A DNA stretch of 64,000 nucleotides from Hahellaceae bacterium (GCA_024234575.1 JACKOB010000004.1:124001-188000); one strand, 5' to 3'; numbered from the stretch's first letter, positions 1 through 9,059 are shown. A program made the numbers and translations. The notes: generated from the letters alone by a model not told the origin.

Positions 1-204
1 AATATCTAGAATTCTTAGTGCAAGAGAAAGTGCTGTTGTTGCGGAAGTTGTCAAATGTACGTATTTGCAACCAAGATACTGGCTTAAACTTTCTTGAAAT
101 TCGGCGTTGAATTTACCCTGAGTAAACCATCCAGAAGAAAATATTTCTTCGAATTCATGTTGTACATCACTTAGTTCTATGTAAGGTTTAACTAATCGAA
201 TCAT
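1..204 (-). CDS. DegT/DnrJ/EryC1/StrS sugar aminotransferase, N-terminal 68 residues (cut by window edge)
   Basis: Reading the minus strand from an ATG at 204 gives an open frame to the window edge. The start overlaps the stop of the upstream SDR gene (ATGA). The peptide begins MIRLVKPYIE, has the SGWFTQG stretch and then TTSATTALSLAL, the usual N-terminal layout of PLP-dependent DegT-family aminotransferases; the catalytic Lys lies outside the window. These enzymes aminate keto-sugars on nucleotide carriers. As last visible gene of the operon starting at 4806, it probably aminates the keto product of the Gfo/Idh/MocA enzyme or of the SDR. A PseC or WlbC-type role is possible but cannot be told apart from 68 residues. 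Confidence 0.85.
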   Translation of the reverse strand, partial: MIRLVKPYIELSDVQHEFEEIFSSGWFTQGKFNAEFQESLSQYLGCKYVHLTTSATTALSLALRILDI

Positions 205-1184
205 TTAATATGACCCTGGTACCACTGAATGGTTCTTGCTAGACCTTCTGAAAATTCCGTAAGCTCAAAATTTATCATTGATTTGAGTTTTCGGTTACAT
301 GCGCGATGGCAGACTACATCGGCATTTCTAGATGGTTTTTGAATTATTTCTCCCTGGTAGTCCAGCTGTTGAGTAATCATGCTAATCACTTCTCGCACAG
401 AATACTGGCTGTCTGCGGATATGTTGATACTTTCTGCAGGATTTAAAATAGGGTATAGCTGAATAATGGAGTTGATAGTATCTTCAATATAAATGAAGTC
501 TCGGCTTTGCCGGCCATCGCCATGTATTTCAGGTGGAATGGCATTGAGAACACGCCATATCGTTATTGGAATTATACCTGCCATATAACCCTTGTGATTT
601 TGCCGAGGGCCATAATTGTTAAAGGGGCGCATAATAAAAGCGTCTAGTTTATACATATTGACATAGCTAGCAATTGCATGGTCAGCGGCAGCTTTTCCTG
701 CTGCATAAGTGGTGGTTGGGCCGAACGGGTGCTTTTCGTCCATCGGTTCATAAATGGCTGAGCCATAGACTTCGGAAGTAGAGAAATGAACAAGGGTTTG
801 AAAGCATCCTTTTCTTTGGTGTTCTAACAGATTTAATACACCTTGTGTATTGGTGTCGAAGGCATTTCGAGGATTAACGAAAGAATAGTTAAGCGCTTTT
901 GTGGCGCAGTTAAAAACGATATCCACATTATGAGTATCGAAGATGAACGATAGAGTTGAGTTGATCTCTATGTCATCCTTATAAAGAATCACACCCTCGC
1001 GGAGAGCTGATTGCAAATTCTGTACGTCACCAAGAAACATGTTGTCGACGACAATAACTTCTTTAGCCCCTTCAGCAATTAGCCGGTCAACTAAAAAACT
1101 TCCTATAAAACCAGCACCACCTGTTACTAGGATAGTACTACCAAAAACTTGGGGGCGTTGTGGACGTGTTTCCAACCTTATCAT
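201..1184 (-). CDS. NAD-dependent epimerase/dehydratase (extended SDR) acting on a nucleotide sugar
   Basis: 327 aa. The Rossmann nucleotide site TGGAGFIG lies near residues 21-28, followed by an acidic end of strand 2 (VVDN). The catalytic triad is visible as FSTSEVYG and YAAGKAA (YxxxK), with the family motif MRPFNNYGPRQ after it. Length is normal for 4,6-dehydratases, 4-epimerases or UDP-glucuronate decarboxylases. The STSEVYG form resembles decarboxylases and epimerases more than RmlB-type dehydratases, which carry Asp-Glu there, so the reaction is left open. It overlaps both neighbours by 4 bases (ATGA), so it is translationally coupled in the minus operon. It probably supplies or modifies the sugar processed by the dehydrogenase, aminotransferase and acetyltransferase around it. 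Confidence 0.88.
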   Translation of the reverse strand: MIRLETRPQRPQVFGSTILVTGGAGFIGSFLVDRLIAEGAKEVIVVDNMFLGDVQNLQSALREGVILYKDDIEINSTLSFIFDTHNVDIVFNCATKALNYSFVNPRNAFDTNTQGVLNLLEHQRKGCFQTLVHFSTSEVYGSAIYEPMDEKHPFGPTTTYAAGKAAADHAIASYVNMYKLDAFIMRPFNNYGPRQNHKGYMAGIIPITIWRVLNAIPPEIHGDGRQSRDFIYIEDTINSIIQLYPILNPAESINISADSQYSVREVISMITQQLDYQGEIIQKPSRNADVVCHRACNRKLKSMINFELTEFSEGLARTIQWYQGHIK

Positions 1185-2173
1185 GATTGATTCATTTTCT
1201 GATCGGCCCTATTAAGGATATTGAGTAGGCGAATTGCTTGATTTGTCCCTGTTATTGAATGACATTGGTTCTCAATACAGTGAGCGAAATGGTCAAGGCT
1301 TTTGAACAATGGTTCTTCTCGTGGGATATAGGGGATTAATAGATCTCCCTCTCTAATCTTTACCGCATAATCAATATACTCAATGTTCTCACCAGAAATG
1401 ACATTGACACCCTTGTCATAGATCATTAGCTTTTCGGCGACTTTCATGTCGTCAAAAACAACCATTTTTTTTGTGCCCGCTACTATGAATTTTCTTTCTT
1501 TTAGCGGCGATATCCAATTGGAGTGGATATGAGCGATAAAACCGGGATATCGAAGCGTTAAAAATGCCAAGCTTTCTTTAGGGTTGTATAATTTTTCTCC
1601 TACCGCGCTTATTACTTTCGGCATCTCACCATTTGACAAAAAGTCTATGATCGATAAGTCATGAACGGCCAAGTCCCACATTGCACTAACATCTTTTTTA
1701 ATTTGCCCAAGGTTCATTCTCATGGCGTCGATATAAAGGATGTCTCCAATTTCTCCTGCGTTGACTAACTCGCGAATTTTTTGTACCACGGGATGAAATA
1801 TCATAATGTGGTTTACGTGAATTCTTAAGTTCAGACGCTGTGCTAATTTTTCTAGTTCAATTGCTTCTTCAACGCTAGACGTAAACGGTTTCTCTACGTA
1901 GATGTGCTTACCTGCTAAAAGAGCAGATTTTCCCAATTCAAAATGTGCACTAGTTTCCACCGCAATGGCAATGGCATCGATATCGGGGTTATCCAGTAAC
2001 TTTTGAAAATTGGTTTCGTATTGGGTTTGGTCATTAAATATTGCCTTAGCCTTATCAATACGCTCCGATTTCATGTCGCATATAGCATGTACTTTAAACC
2101 TAGTATTGTTGAAAAGGTTTCTGGCAACGTTTGGTCCCCAATAGCCATATCCAACTAAAGCAATAGATATCAT
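1181..2173 (-). CDS. Gfo/Idh/MocA-family NAD(P)-dependent sugar dehydrogenase (WlbA-like)
   Basis: 330 aa. N-terminal Rossmann motif VGYGYWGPN near residues 7-15 and the hallmark VEKPFTSS around residue 94 place it in the Gfo/Idh/MocA family; HVNHIMIFHP and WDLAVHDLS are in the usual catalytic-face positions. Family members in surface-sugar clusters (WlbA, WbpB) oxidise C3 of a UDP-N-acetyl-hexuronate before transamination and N-acetylation. The next gene upstream is a WlbB-like acetyltransferase and a DegT aminotransferase lies downstream, so a 3-amino-3-deoxy sugar route is likely. Unlike the second copy at 26163-27179 it is not close to WbpB in sequence, so its substrate may differ. It overlaps both neighbours by 4 bases. 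Confidence 0.88.
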   Translation of the reverse strand: MISIALVGYGYWGPNVARNLFNNTRFKVHAICDMKSERIDKAKAIFNDQTQYETNFQKLLDNPDIDAIAIAVETSAHFELGKSALLAGKHIYVEKPFTSSVEEAIELEKLAQRLNLRIHVNHIMIFHPVVQKIRELVNAGEIGDILYIDAMRMNLGQIKKDVSAMWDLAVHDLSIIDFLSNGEMPKVISAVGEKLYNPKESLAFLTLRYPGFIAHIHSNWISPLKERKFIVAGTKKMVVFDDMKVAEKLMIYDKGVNVISGENIEYIDYAVKIREGDLLIPYIPREEPLFKSLDHFAHCIENQCHSITGTNQAIRLLNILNRADQKMNQS

Positions 2174-2712
2174 TCTTCGACTCTTATATCGATTCTTTTT
2201 TCACAGTTTGGACAGTAGAAATCGTTTAATCTCTCTCCACATTCACAAACGTAACCGATTTTTTTTGCTGGATTGCCCACCACTAGCGCGTGGTCTTCGA
2301 CGTTTTTTGTAACAGTGCTTCCTGCACCGACCATAGCGAACTTACCAATGGTAACACCACACACAATTGTTGCGTTTGCGCCAATACTGGCACCTTCCAA
2401 AACATGAGTCTTGACAATCTTCCAGTCAGAATTAAATGCTCTAGGTACCTTGTCATTGCTAAAACAAGCATTAGGCCCAACAAAGACATTATCCTCTATG
2501 GTAACCCCTTTATAGATTGAAACTGAGTTTTGTATTTTGCAGCCTGAGCCGACTGTTACTCCCGTGTCAATATAGGCATCTTTTGAGATAATGTTGTTCT
2601 CGCCAATTGACGAGCCCTCTCGAATTTGGGCATTTATCCATATTTTTGTTCCTTTGCCAATTTTGGAGTCTGGCGATACATGTGCTGACTCATGAATATA
2701 AATATCAGTCAT
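2170..2712 (-). CDS. Left-handed beta-helix sugar N-acetyltransferase with C-terminal zinc ribbon
   Basis: 180 aa. Many hexapeptide repeats ([IV]-G-x4 type: [39 protein letters not shown]) form the left-handed beta helix, and ALVVGNPAKKIGYV closes it. This matches the WlbB/WbpD group that acetylates the 3-amino group of UDP-diaminosugars with acetyl-CoA. The last 30 residues hold four Cys as CxC and CxxC (CECGERL, YCPNCEKR), a small zinc-ribbon-like tail. A Shine-Dalgarno-like AAAGG sits 7 bases before the ATG. The stop overlaps the start of the dehydrogenase. The other hexapeptide enzyme in the window (24443-25024) lacks the Cys tail. Confidence 0.87.
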   Translation of the reverse strand: MTDIYIHESAHVSPDSKIGKGTKIWINAQIREGSSIGENNIISKDAYIDTGVTVGSGCKIQNSVSIYKGVTIEDNVFVGPNACFSNDKVPRAFNSDWKIVKTHVLEGASIGANATIVCGVTIGKFAMVGAGSTVTKNVEDHALVVGNPAKKIGYVCECGERLNDFYCPNCEKRIDIRVEE

Positions 2713-2740
2713 TTATGGCCTTTATGCATTGAGATCTGGT

Positions 2741-3748
2741 TTATTTGTGTTCAAGTTCATCTGCTCTTTTTTTGAGCCTTTCTTTAAACTCGTTTGGAAT
2801 GGATATCTCCGACTTATCTACAAACGGCTGCAAAGTCGAAAGGTTGAGTTTTGTACACGAATAATTCATTGCAGAAATAGATGCAGTAATATGGTCAAGC
2901 ACCATCTCAGGAGACCTACACAACTCATCGTAATTCAGCGTTATTGAATTTACGTGCCTTTTATTGAGTTCATGTTCCAAGTCTTTGTTACATTGTATGA
3001 CTTGGTCAAATACTTCATCGGCAGGAGAGAGGGGATTAATAAAGTCTGGATAATTTGAAGGCTTCAAAGACCACCAGCTGCTATAGTCACCATAGTGAGT
3101 TTTACGAGCATTCATAATTGATACTGCCACATCGTAAGGGTTTCTCTTAATATAAACAAAAAGTGTCTTGGGGTGTACTTTAGTCAGGAAGTTTGCTTGT
3201 AGCCCACAGATGGGGTTTTTCAATACTACGGCCTTTCCGAATGCTGCAAGAATTTCGTTTCTCAACGTCGCTCTTAGGTGAAATATGTCGATATTGGAGA
3301 GGTGTCTGTTGCTAAGCTTATGGTTAATCGACGTATCTAAATTGAACCAATGTCGCCAAAAATAGCCAAATTCGTTTGGCTCTAAAGGTCCTTTTGTTCT
3401 TCCATAATAGGAGCTAAAACTAATGTGGTCTTGGTTAGTGAAGTTTCTTATTGATTTGGACAAATTGATACCAGCAGATGGCCTAAGCCAAAATCGTGCG
3501 GCAATATTGTCTATATACCCCACATCTAGATGCTTGCATAAAACTTGGGATAAAAGGGTCCCTCCAGACCTAGGAGCACTTACAACGTAGATTAGAGGTA
3601 AGTCTTTTGGAGGTTTGTCGCCCGTTTTTGGGTTGTCGAGATCTGCCTCGGCAAGAAGGTTGTTCAGTTTCTCAAGGTATTGATCAATTTGCTCGTTTTT
3701 TAGCCAGGGCGGGCGTCGTTGACTTAGCTCATGTGGATCTTGTTTCAT
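2741..3748 (-). CDS. Sulfotransferase family protein
   Basis: 335 aa. The 5'-phosphosulfate loop is clear: YVVSAPRSGGTLLSQVL near residues 54-70, and the 3'-phosphate motif YIKRNPYDVAVSIMNARK follows at about 200. These bind PAPS in sulfotransferases. It sits in an operon of nucleotide-sugar genes, so a glycan hydroxyl or amino group is the likely acceptor, but that is inference. The start ATG overlaps the stop of the upstream FemAB-like gene by 4 bases. With 5010-6047 it makes two sulfotransferases in the island. No PAPS synthesis gene is in the window. Some family members have lost catalysis, so activity should not be assumed. Confidence 0.87.
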   Translation of the reverse strand: MKQDPHELSQRRPPWLKNEQIDQYLEKLNNLLAEADLDNPKTGDKPPKDLPLIYVVSAPRSGGTLLSQVLCKHLDVGYIDNIAARFWLRPSAGINLSKSIRNFTNQDHISFSSYYGRTKGPLEPNEFGYFWRHWFNLDTSINHKLSNRHLSNIDIFHLRATLRNEILAAFGKAVVLKNPICGLQANFLTKVHPKTLFVYIKRNPYDVAVSIMNARKTHYGDYSSWWSLKPSNYPDFINPLSPADEVFDQVIQCNKDLEHELNKRHVNSITLNYDELCRSPEMVLDHITASISAMNYSCTKLNLSTLQPFVDKSEISIPNEFKERLKKRADELEHK

Positions 3749-4806
3749 TGTTTTAAGTATTGATATGGATAAATGTAGAAAAAAGGATAACGTTGAGAAA
3801 CCGATAGTCTGTCTCGCTTTAACTCGGCTAAAAGTTCGGGCTTTATTTTAGTTATCATATGGTAAGTTATATCTTTAGCCCCCCAGCCCGCTTTAAAGTG
3901 ATGAAGTGACTTTAATGAGTCACTGGTTCCGCCCCAATTCCACTGAGTATAGCCATCTTTAATTAACTTGACCATGGCATTAAATATAAGGAAAGAAAGG
4001 GGTTGTGAGCTTCTATATTCTGCAGATATGGTCGGAATGAGATATTCAACCTGCTTGTTATTATGTAGCAACAATAATGCTGCAACGGGACGATTGTCCC
4101 TCTGCGCGACAAATAATGATCGCAACTGAGACGGGATTTTATTTCTAATTGCCATGAAGTGATTCCATGGTTTTGCTGGAGCTCCATTTGCCTGACAGCC
4201 TCTCAAATGTTCTTCATGGAGGTATTTCCAAAAGATAAGCTCGTCTGAGTGAATTAATGAAAAATTTTGCTTAAGAGATTTTCGTACCAAGTTTCTAGTT
4301 TTTTGGCTGTAGGAGTCGAGTAAGTTCTTCTCTAACGTTTCATTATACAAAGGAAGTTGGGATACTTGAGTACGACGTTGTTGAACCACTCCTTCGGAAA
4401 GATGCAAAATATAGTCCTTAATATGTTGCTCCTCTGCTGTAGGCATAATCAGTGTCGAGGCAGACACTTCTGGCTTGTTGACGATATCTGAATAACTTTT
4501 AATCAGTGCTTGGCGCACGTCGCTTTGATTGGAATTGACGAGCAAGCATCCTCCATGAGATCCAAACCACGAAAGGCTGTTAATAACTGTTCCGAGTTTT
4601 TCCTCATAACTAACCAACGGGAGAATTCCCAAAATAATTGAATTTTGAATTGCCGCGATGCATGAAACTTCAGCATTTGTTGCAGTTTCGAGAAAAGCCC
4701 AGAAGTGTTGCGAGTGATACATTGTGCTATGTGGGCACTTTGCTAAGAAGCGATTTAATTGCGAGAACTCATTCTTTTTCAGAATTTTTATACTAAGCTC
4801 ACTCAT
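3745..4806 (-). CDS. FemAB/BioF2-like GNAT acyltransferase
   Basis: 353 aa from the ATG at 4806. The open frame extends to a TTG at 4848 with no ribosome site, so I prefer the ATG that gives MSELSIKIL. The C-terminal half has the layout of the GNAT/FemAB-like family: VAQRDNRPVAALLLL, then YRSSQPLSFLIFNAMVKL, then QWNWGGTSDSLKSLHHFKAG. Proteins like this are common in exopolysaccharide and sialic/legionaminic-type clusters and are thought to transfer an acyl or aminoacyl group to a sugar amine. First gene of the minus operon, divergent from the sulfotransferase at 5010, with about 200 bp between that must hold both promoters. Donor and acceptor are unknown. Confidence 0.75.
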   Translation of the reverse strand: MSELSIKILKKNEFSQLNRFLAKCPHSTMYHSQHFWAFLETATNAEVSCIAAIQNSIILGILPLVSYEEKLGTVINSLSWFGSHGGCLLVNSNQSDVRQALIKSYSDIVNKPEVSASTLIMPTAEEQHIKDYILHLSEGVVQQRRTQVSQLPLYNETLEKNLLDSYSQKTRNLVRKSLKQNFSLIHSDELIFWKYLHEEHLRGCQANGAPAKPWNHFMAIRNKIPSQLRSLFVAQRDNRPVAALLLLHNNKQVEYLIPTISAEYRSSQPLSFLIFNAMVKLIKDGYTQWNWGGTSDSLKSLHHFKAGWGAKDITYHMITKIKPELLAELKRDRLSVSQRYPFFYIYPYQYLKQ

Positions 4807-5009
4807 GGCTTCATATTCCCAGGGTACTCTAAAACGGATGCTTCGCAAAGAAAGATAAATAACTGCAAATTTAACTGGCTATTGATGAATTGGTTTGTTT
4901 CAGCATGGGAATTTTTGAATACTCTTTTAATGAAAGTTTCAAAAGTAGTTCAATTTTTAATATGTAGCAAAGCTAAAGTGATAATAGGTGAATTGGGTGC
5001 TAATTCTTT

Positions 5010-6047
5010 ATGTCTGATATAGTTTTATTCGCTGGCAACGATATTGCAAGAAGATATATCGAAGAATATGGTTCGTTGAATATTGCTTATATCGTAGATA
5101 ATGATGTCACTAAGCAAGGAACCACTATAGCAGGCATTGAGGTCAAGCCTGTTCATGTGTTGCTTAAGAATAAAGAACTAGACAGAATAGTAATATGTTC
5201 AGAAGGATACTTTTCCAGCATATTATACGACCTCTTGTCTGAGGGTTTTGATTTTTCCCGGATTTGGGGTTATCTGCCAAGCCGATTATTTGAAAAGTAC
5301 TTACCGGCGACTGAGATCGTAAGGAGCACTGTAATAGCTTGTCTACCATTCAGTGGTGCACGGATACTCACTCCTTATCTTCTATCGAGTTACAGGAAGA
5401 GTAACCCAGTTGCTATTTACCAAAACATAACTGAAGGTATTCATGCACTAGTACAGAATATACAGGCAGAAAAGCTTTTAGGCTTTGTTTCCAGAGGGGG
5501 GGTGACGTATTCTCATCTTGCTCCATCTGTGGGAAATCTGCGGATGCTGGCATCTTTAGTTTATAAATCGATTGTCCTTGTGCGTGATCCTCGTCAGGTG
5601 ATTGTGTCCTTCATAAGATATATCGACGAGTGGAATGATAGGGATAGGGACGTTTTTTTCAAATTTATAAATTTGCCCCATGGCTATGAAAGGATGAGTT
5701 ATGGTGAAAAAATTGATTATCAACTAGATTGCCTGTTCCCTTTGATGGTGAATTGGTTGAAAGGTTGGGGAAAAATTTTATCTGCAACAGAGCAAAAAGA
5801 AAGGCTTTTATTAGTTCATTACGAAAAAATGTTGAGCCATCCTCAATGCGTTGCCAGAGAGGTCAGTCATTTTCTTGGCCTTAATTATGACACACAACTT
5901 CAGCTAGGAAAAAAGTGTCCGCGAGTCGATAACTCGACAGAGTACATAATGGGGGTTAGTTGGAAAAAACTGTTTAACGGTCGGCAGATAAATCGAGTGG
6001 ACCGTTTGCTAACTGATGATATAAGGGCATTTTATGGTTGGGACTAG
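5010..6047 (+). CDS. Rossmann module fused to a sulfotransferase-like domain
   Basis: 345 aa. Residues 1-95 form a compact Rossmann-like unit: IVLFAGNDIARRYIEEY, AYIVDNDVTKQGTTIAGIEV, then DRIVICSEGY. This is the PglD-N/CoA-binding style fold often attached to glycan-modifying enzymes. From about residue 110 the protein resembles sulfotransferases, with a degenerate phosphate loop (LPFSGARILTPYLL) and a good 3'-phosphate motif (VLVRDPRQVIVSFIRYID). The same N-terminal unit recurs as a free protein (9060-9599) and at the C-terminus of the 9596 gene. Monocistronic as far as can be seen. Substrate unknown; the weak phosphate loop leaves open that it is not a true PAPS enzyme. Confidence 0.7.
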   Translation: MSDIVLFAGNDIARRYIEEYGSLNIAYIVDNDVTKQGTTIAGIEVKPVHVLLKNKELDRIVICSEGYFSSILYDLLSEGFDFSRIWGYLPSRLFEKYLPATEIVRSTVIACLPFSGARILTPYLLSSYRKSNPVAIYQNITEGIHALVQNIQAEKLLGFVSRGGVTYSHLAPSVGNLRMLASLVYKSIVLVRDPRQVIVSFIRYIDEWNDRDRDVFFKFINLPHGYERMSYGEKIDYQLDCLFPLMVNWLKGWGKILSATEQKERLLLVHYEKMLSHPQCVAREVSHFLGLNYDTQLQLGKKCPRVDNSTEYIMGVSWKKLFNGRQINRVDRLLTDDIRAFYGWD

Positions 6048-6088
6048 TCAAGGTAGATTGCCTGAACAGCTACCAAAATTTGGTTTAC

Positions 6089-6787
6089 TCATGCCTTAGG
6101 GTGGTATGACTTACAGTTTTTAGAGATGTGTAGTTGCAACGCTTTATGGTTGTTTGTTATGTGGTTTTCCATCACTTCTTGCGCCGAATAGCCTTTTAGG
6201 GTCCACCAGATTGGGTGTGTTAGCAATTGCATACTTTTGCGTTGATGAAATTCGCAAGAATCTAGTGGATGTCCAAATTTAAAACTACCACCAGAATCAG
6301 AATAATAGGCAATTTTTTTTACGAACTCGCTTCGATAAGTATGGTCATAACCCGCTATAGGTTGATCATTACCGATATAGGTTTCGCTGGGGCGGTGCAG
6401 GCTAATAATATCAATTTTAAGATCAAAATTGTCTTCCATTATGGCGATTTCTTTCTTGAGGCCTGACTCCGTATCTTTGTGGCGTGTCGGATCGAAGTGC
6501 AAACCAATATTGTGCCCCATATTTCTTATTCTCCCAAGTGAAGAAGCATTTTTCGATGAGAGTAGGTTATATGAGTCAGAACTTACTAAAAAGAAATAGG
6601 TGGCCTTTAAGCCAAATTCATGTTCGATTTCTGCAAGTTTTTCAGCAAGATGGCAATCAAAGTCAATGTCATGACGCAGCAGTAATTGGTGACTGCGAGA
6701 AATCGGGTCGGAAAAAAAACGGGTTGTGTAGCCTGCTTCTATAAATGAATTCAGGAGCGATGGGTAATCACCTAGTAATTCGGCCAT
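6089..6787 (-). CDS. Polysaccharide-deacetylase-like protein (NodB-fold)
   Basis: 232 aa. The motif LLRHDIDFD near residue 53 matches the metal-binding Asp pair of NodB-type deacetylases; LHFDPTRH and SLHRPSE give His residues in the right order, and LTHPIWW near the C-terminus corresponds to the last motif. Short members of this family occur in O-antigen, capsule and flagellin-glycan loci and remove acyl groups from sugars, though many are uncharacterised. No signal peptide is visible, so it would act in the cytoplasm on a precursor. AAGAG lies about 6 bases before the ATG. It is convergent with the 5010 gene and divergent from the asparagine-synthetase-like gene. Confidence 0.72.
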   Translation of the reverse strand: MAELLGDYPSLLNSFIEAGYTTRFFSDPISRSHQLLLRHDIDFDCHLAEKLAEIEHEFGLKATYFFLVSSDSYNLLSSKNASSLGRIRNMGHNIGLHFDPTRHKDTESGLKKEIAIMEDNFDLKIDIISLHRPSETYIGNDQPIAGYDHTYRSEFVKKIAYYSDSGGSFKFGHPLDSCEFHQRKSMQLLTHPIWWTLKGYSAQEVMENHITNNHKALQLHISKNCKSYHPKA

Positions 6788-7104
6788 TAGTTCTCTTCTT
6801 CGCTAATTTGATATTTACTTTAATTTGTAAAGGAATTTCAGTTGAAGCCTTTGTGTCGCCACGTGCATTATTACTATCATGTCATGCTTATTGCCCCAGC
6901 CCCGCCGGTTATTAGATCGTGATGCAAAGGAGGCATGCGCGATACCCAATGTCGCATGTTATCTATGGTAATCTGTCAATTCAAGCAAGATGGTCGAGGG
7001 CGTGTTAACCGCTTGAACTTGAGGCGGCAAAGTATATGCTAGTCTCTGAATTGATTTATGCGGTAATTATCTTATAAACCAACGTTAAGCGAAGTGATCA
7101 GCAC
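6788..7104. promoter_or_regulatory. Intergenic region with a possible sigma-70 promoter for the AsnB-like gene
   Basis: This 317-bp gap separates divergent genes. On the plus strand TTGAAC (7013-7018), a 16-base spacer and TATGCT (7035-7040) form a plausible sigma-70 promoter about 65 bases before the ATG at 7105. No FliA-type box was seen here. No ORF, hairpin terminator or repeat stands out. Confidence 0.35.
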
Positions 7105-9000
7105 ATGTGTGGAATTGCCGGGATTGTCAAACTAAAAGGGGGAAACTGTAACTCGAACTCTATTGATTTGTTGAGAAGCAGCTTGTCGCATCGCGGACCG
7201 GACGGCAGCGGTCTATATCAGTCAGCCTGTAAAATGACATCAATGATCCATACCCGTTTGAGCATTCTGGATCTTTCCGACTCCGGCTTGCAGCCAATGA
7301 CCCTTGGCAACAGCGGGCTATGGATTACCTTTAATGGCGAAATATATAATTTTTTGGAGTTACGTAAGGAGCTAGAAGAGCTAGGTTATCGTTTTATTAC
7401 TGACACAGATACTGAAGTGCTACTCGCCGCATACATTGAATGGGGGGAATCTTGCCAACTGCGTTTTAATGGTATGTGGGCTTTCGCGATATGGGATGAT
7501 AAGAATAAAACACTGTTTTTGTCGAGAGACCGATTTGGGGTAAAGCCGCTGTACTATGCGTTTAGGGAGGGTACATTTTTTTTCGCATCGGAACAGAAAT
7601 CAATTTTGCTTTGCTCAAACCAAAAACCAAACATTAATGATTCAATGGCCGCGGTGGCGCTTACGGGCTCCTCTTTAGTAGAGGCCTTTGAAGATTGTTT
7701 GTTTGATGGGTGTAAGCGTTTATTGCCGGGTTTTTCTCTGCGGTTGAGGCAAAACGGTGACGTAAACAAAAAGCGTTGGTGGAAGACATATGAGCATCTA
7801 ACTCCACAGTTAGCATCTCAGCCTAAGGCGCAACGGGAAAAGGCGTTTAGAGATCGTTTCCTGAGTGCATGTGAGCTGCGTCTCCGCAGTGATACTGATA
7901 TAGCCTTTGCACTGAGTGGTGGAATAGACTCTTCGTCCGTCTTGTGTGGTGTGCACCATTTAGTAAACCATCATTCAAACCCATTAAAACGGCAACCGGA
8001 CAATTGGAATACAGCGTTTACCGCATCTTATATTGGTACTGACCAAGATGAATTGAGTTGGGCTCAAATTCCGGCAGAAGAGACGGCAACGCCACTGAAT
8101 GTTATTGATGTGCATCAGTCGCTTTCGGTGGATTCAATTTTATCCTGTATTCTGGCTGTGGGGGATGTGGTTGAGCCTGCGATAGGGCCTTGGTTAATGT
8201 ATGAAGAGATGAAGCGTTTGGGATATAAAGTATCTCTTGAGGGGCATGGGCCTGACGAATATATGGCTGGGTATTCCTATTATTGGCAACCTTATCTCGC
8301 AGATTTGTTACTCGCTGATGGAGAGATGAATCATTTCGTAAAGGCAGTTTCCGGGCTTGTTCACTCCCTGCCTTCGGATAGCCAGGTAAGTCGTTCCAAC
8401 TTTCGTCGACTAATTCGAGGGGCTAAGTTGGATTGTGATAGCCCGTTAGGTGTAATTCCTGAGCAAGTAATTTCCAAGCTTCATTCTTTGCCATTTTTAT
8501 TTGAACAAGAGGAGTTGGATTATTTAAAACAATGTTCTCATTTGCAGCGACGACTATATCTCGACTTCCACTTCAGCTCTCTACCTGCAATTTTAAGAAA
8601 TTTTGACAGATGCTCTATGGCGCACTCAATTGAAGTGCGCTCCCCATTTCTTGATTGGGAGCTGGTTTGTTTGGGGTTTTCAGCGCCTGATGAAGATAAA
8701 ATCTGTCAGGGTATTACCAAAAAATTAATACGCGATAGCCTGACTTTCCTACCCGAACCTATTCGATGTCGCCACTCAAAAATTGGTTTCTGTAGCCCCA
8801 TGGAAGGTTGGTTGGAAAATGAACTCAAAATGTTAGTTCTAGATACATTAAACAGCGCCAGTTTTCTTTCCGCATCTTGGTGTGACGGCAAAGCGTTTAA
8901 GAAACTGGCCGATGAATGCTATCAGTTGGGTGATATGGTGAAATTGCGCACTCTTTGGCCAGTGATTAATATTCAGTTGCTTGCTAGTATGCGTGGCTAG
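7105..9000 (+). CDS. AsnB-like glutamine-dependent amidotransferase
   Basis: 631 aa. It starts MCGIAGIV, giving the Cys2 nucleophile of class II glutamine amidotransferases once Met is removed; LSHRGPDGSG and FNGEIYNFLELR complete the glutaminase site. The synthetase half has the PP-loop FALSGGIDSSSVL near residue 269 and the conserved EGHGPDEYMAGY. General AsnB makes asparagine, but paralogues in O-antigen and flagellar-glycan loci amidate hexuronic acids on nucleotide sugars. Because the window also encodes WbpB/E/D homologues that make diamino-uronic acids, a uronamide-forming role is attractive but inferred. It is preceded by a likely sigma-70 promoter and followed by a small Rossmann protein. 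Confidence 0.87.
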   Translation: MCGIAGIVKLKGGNCNSNSIDLLRSSLSHRGPDGSGLYQSACKMTSMIHTRLSILDLSDSGLQPMTLGNSGLWITFNGEIYNFLELRKELEELGYRFITDTDTEVLLAAYIEWGESCQLRFNGMWAFAIWDDKNKTLFLSRDRFGVKPLYYAFREGTFFFASEQKSILLCSNQKPNINDSMAAVALTGSSLVEAFEDCLFDGCKRLLPGFSLRLRQNGDVNKKRWWKTYEHLTPQLASQPKAQREKAFRDRFLSACELRLRSDTDIAFALSGGIDSSSVLCGVHHLVNHHSNPLKRQPDNWNTAFTASYIGTDQDELSWAQIPAEETATPLNVIDVHQSLSVDSILSCILAVGDVVEPAIGPWLMYEEMKRLGYKVSLEGHGPDEYMAGYSYYWQPYLADLLLADGEMNHFVKAVSGLVHSLPSDSQVSRSNFRRLIRGAKLDCDSPLGVIPEQVISKLHSLPFLFEQEELDYLKQCSHLQRRLYLDFHFSSLPAILRNFDRCSMAHSIEVRSPFLDWELVCLGFSAPDEDKICQGITKKLIRDSLTFLPEPIRCRHSKIGFCSPMEGWLENELKMLVLDTLNSASFLSASWCDGKAFKKLADECYQLGDMVKLRTLWPVINIQLLASMRG

Positions 9001-9059
9001 CCTAACCTGATGTTGATGACTATTAAAAAAATTAAGTTTTTCACATTATGTAAATCGTT

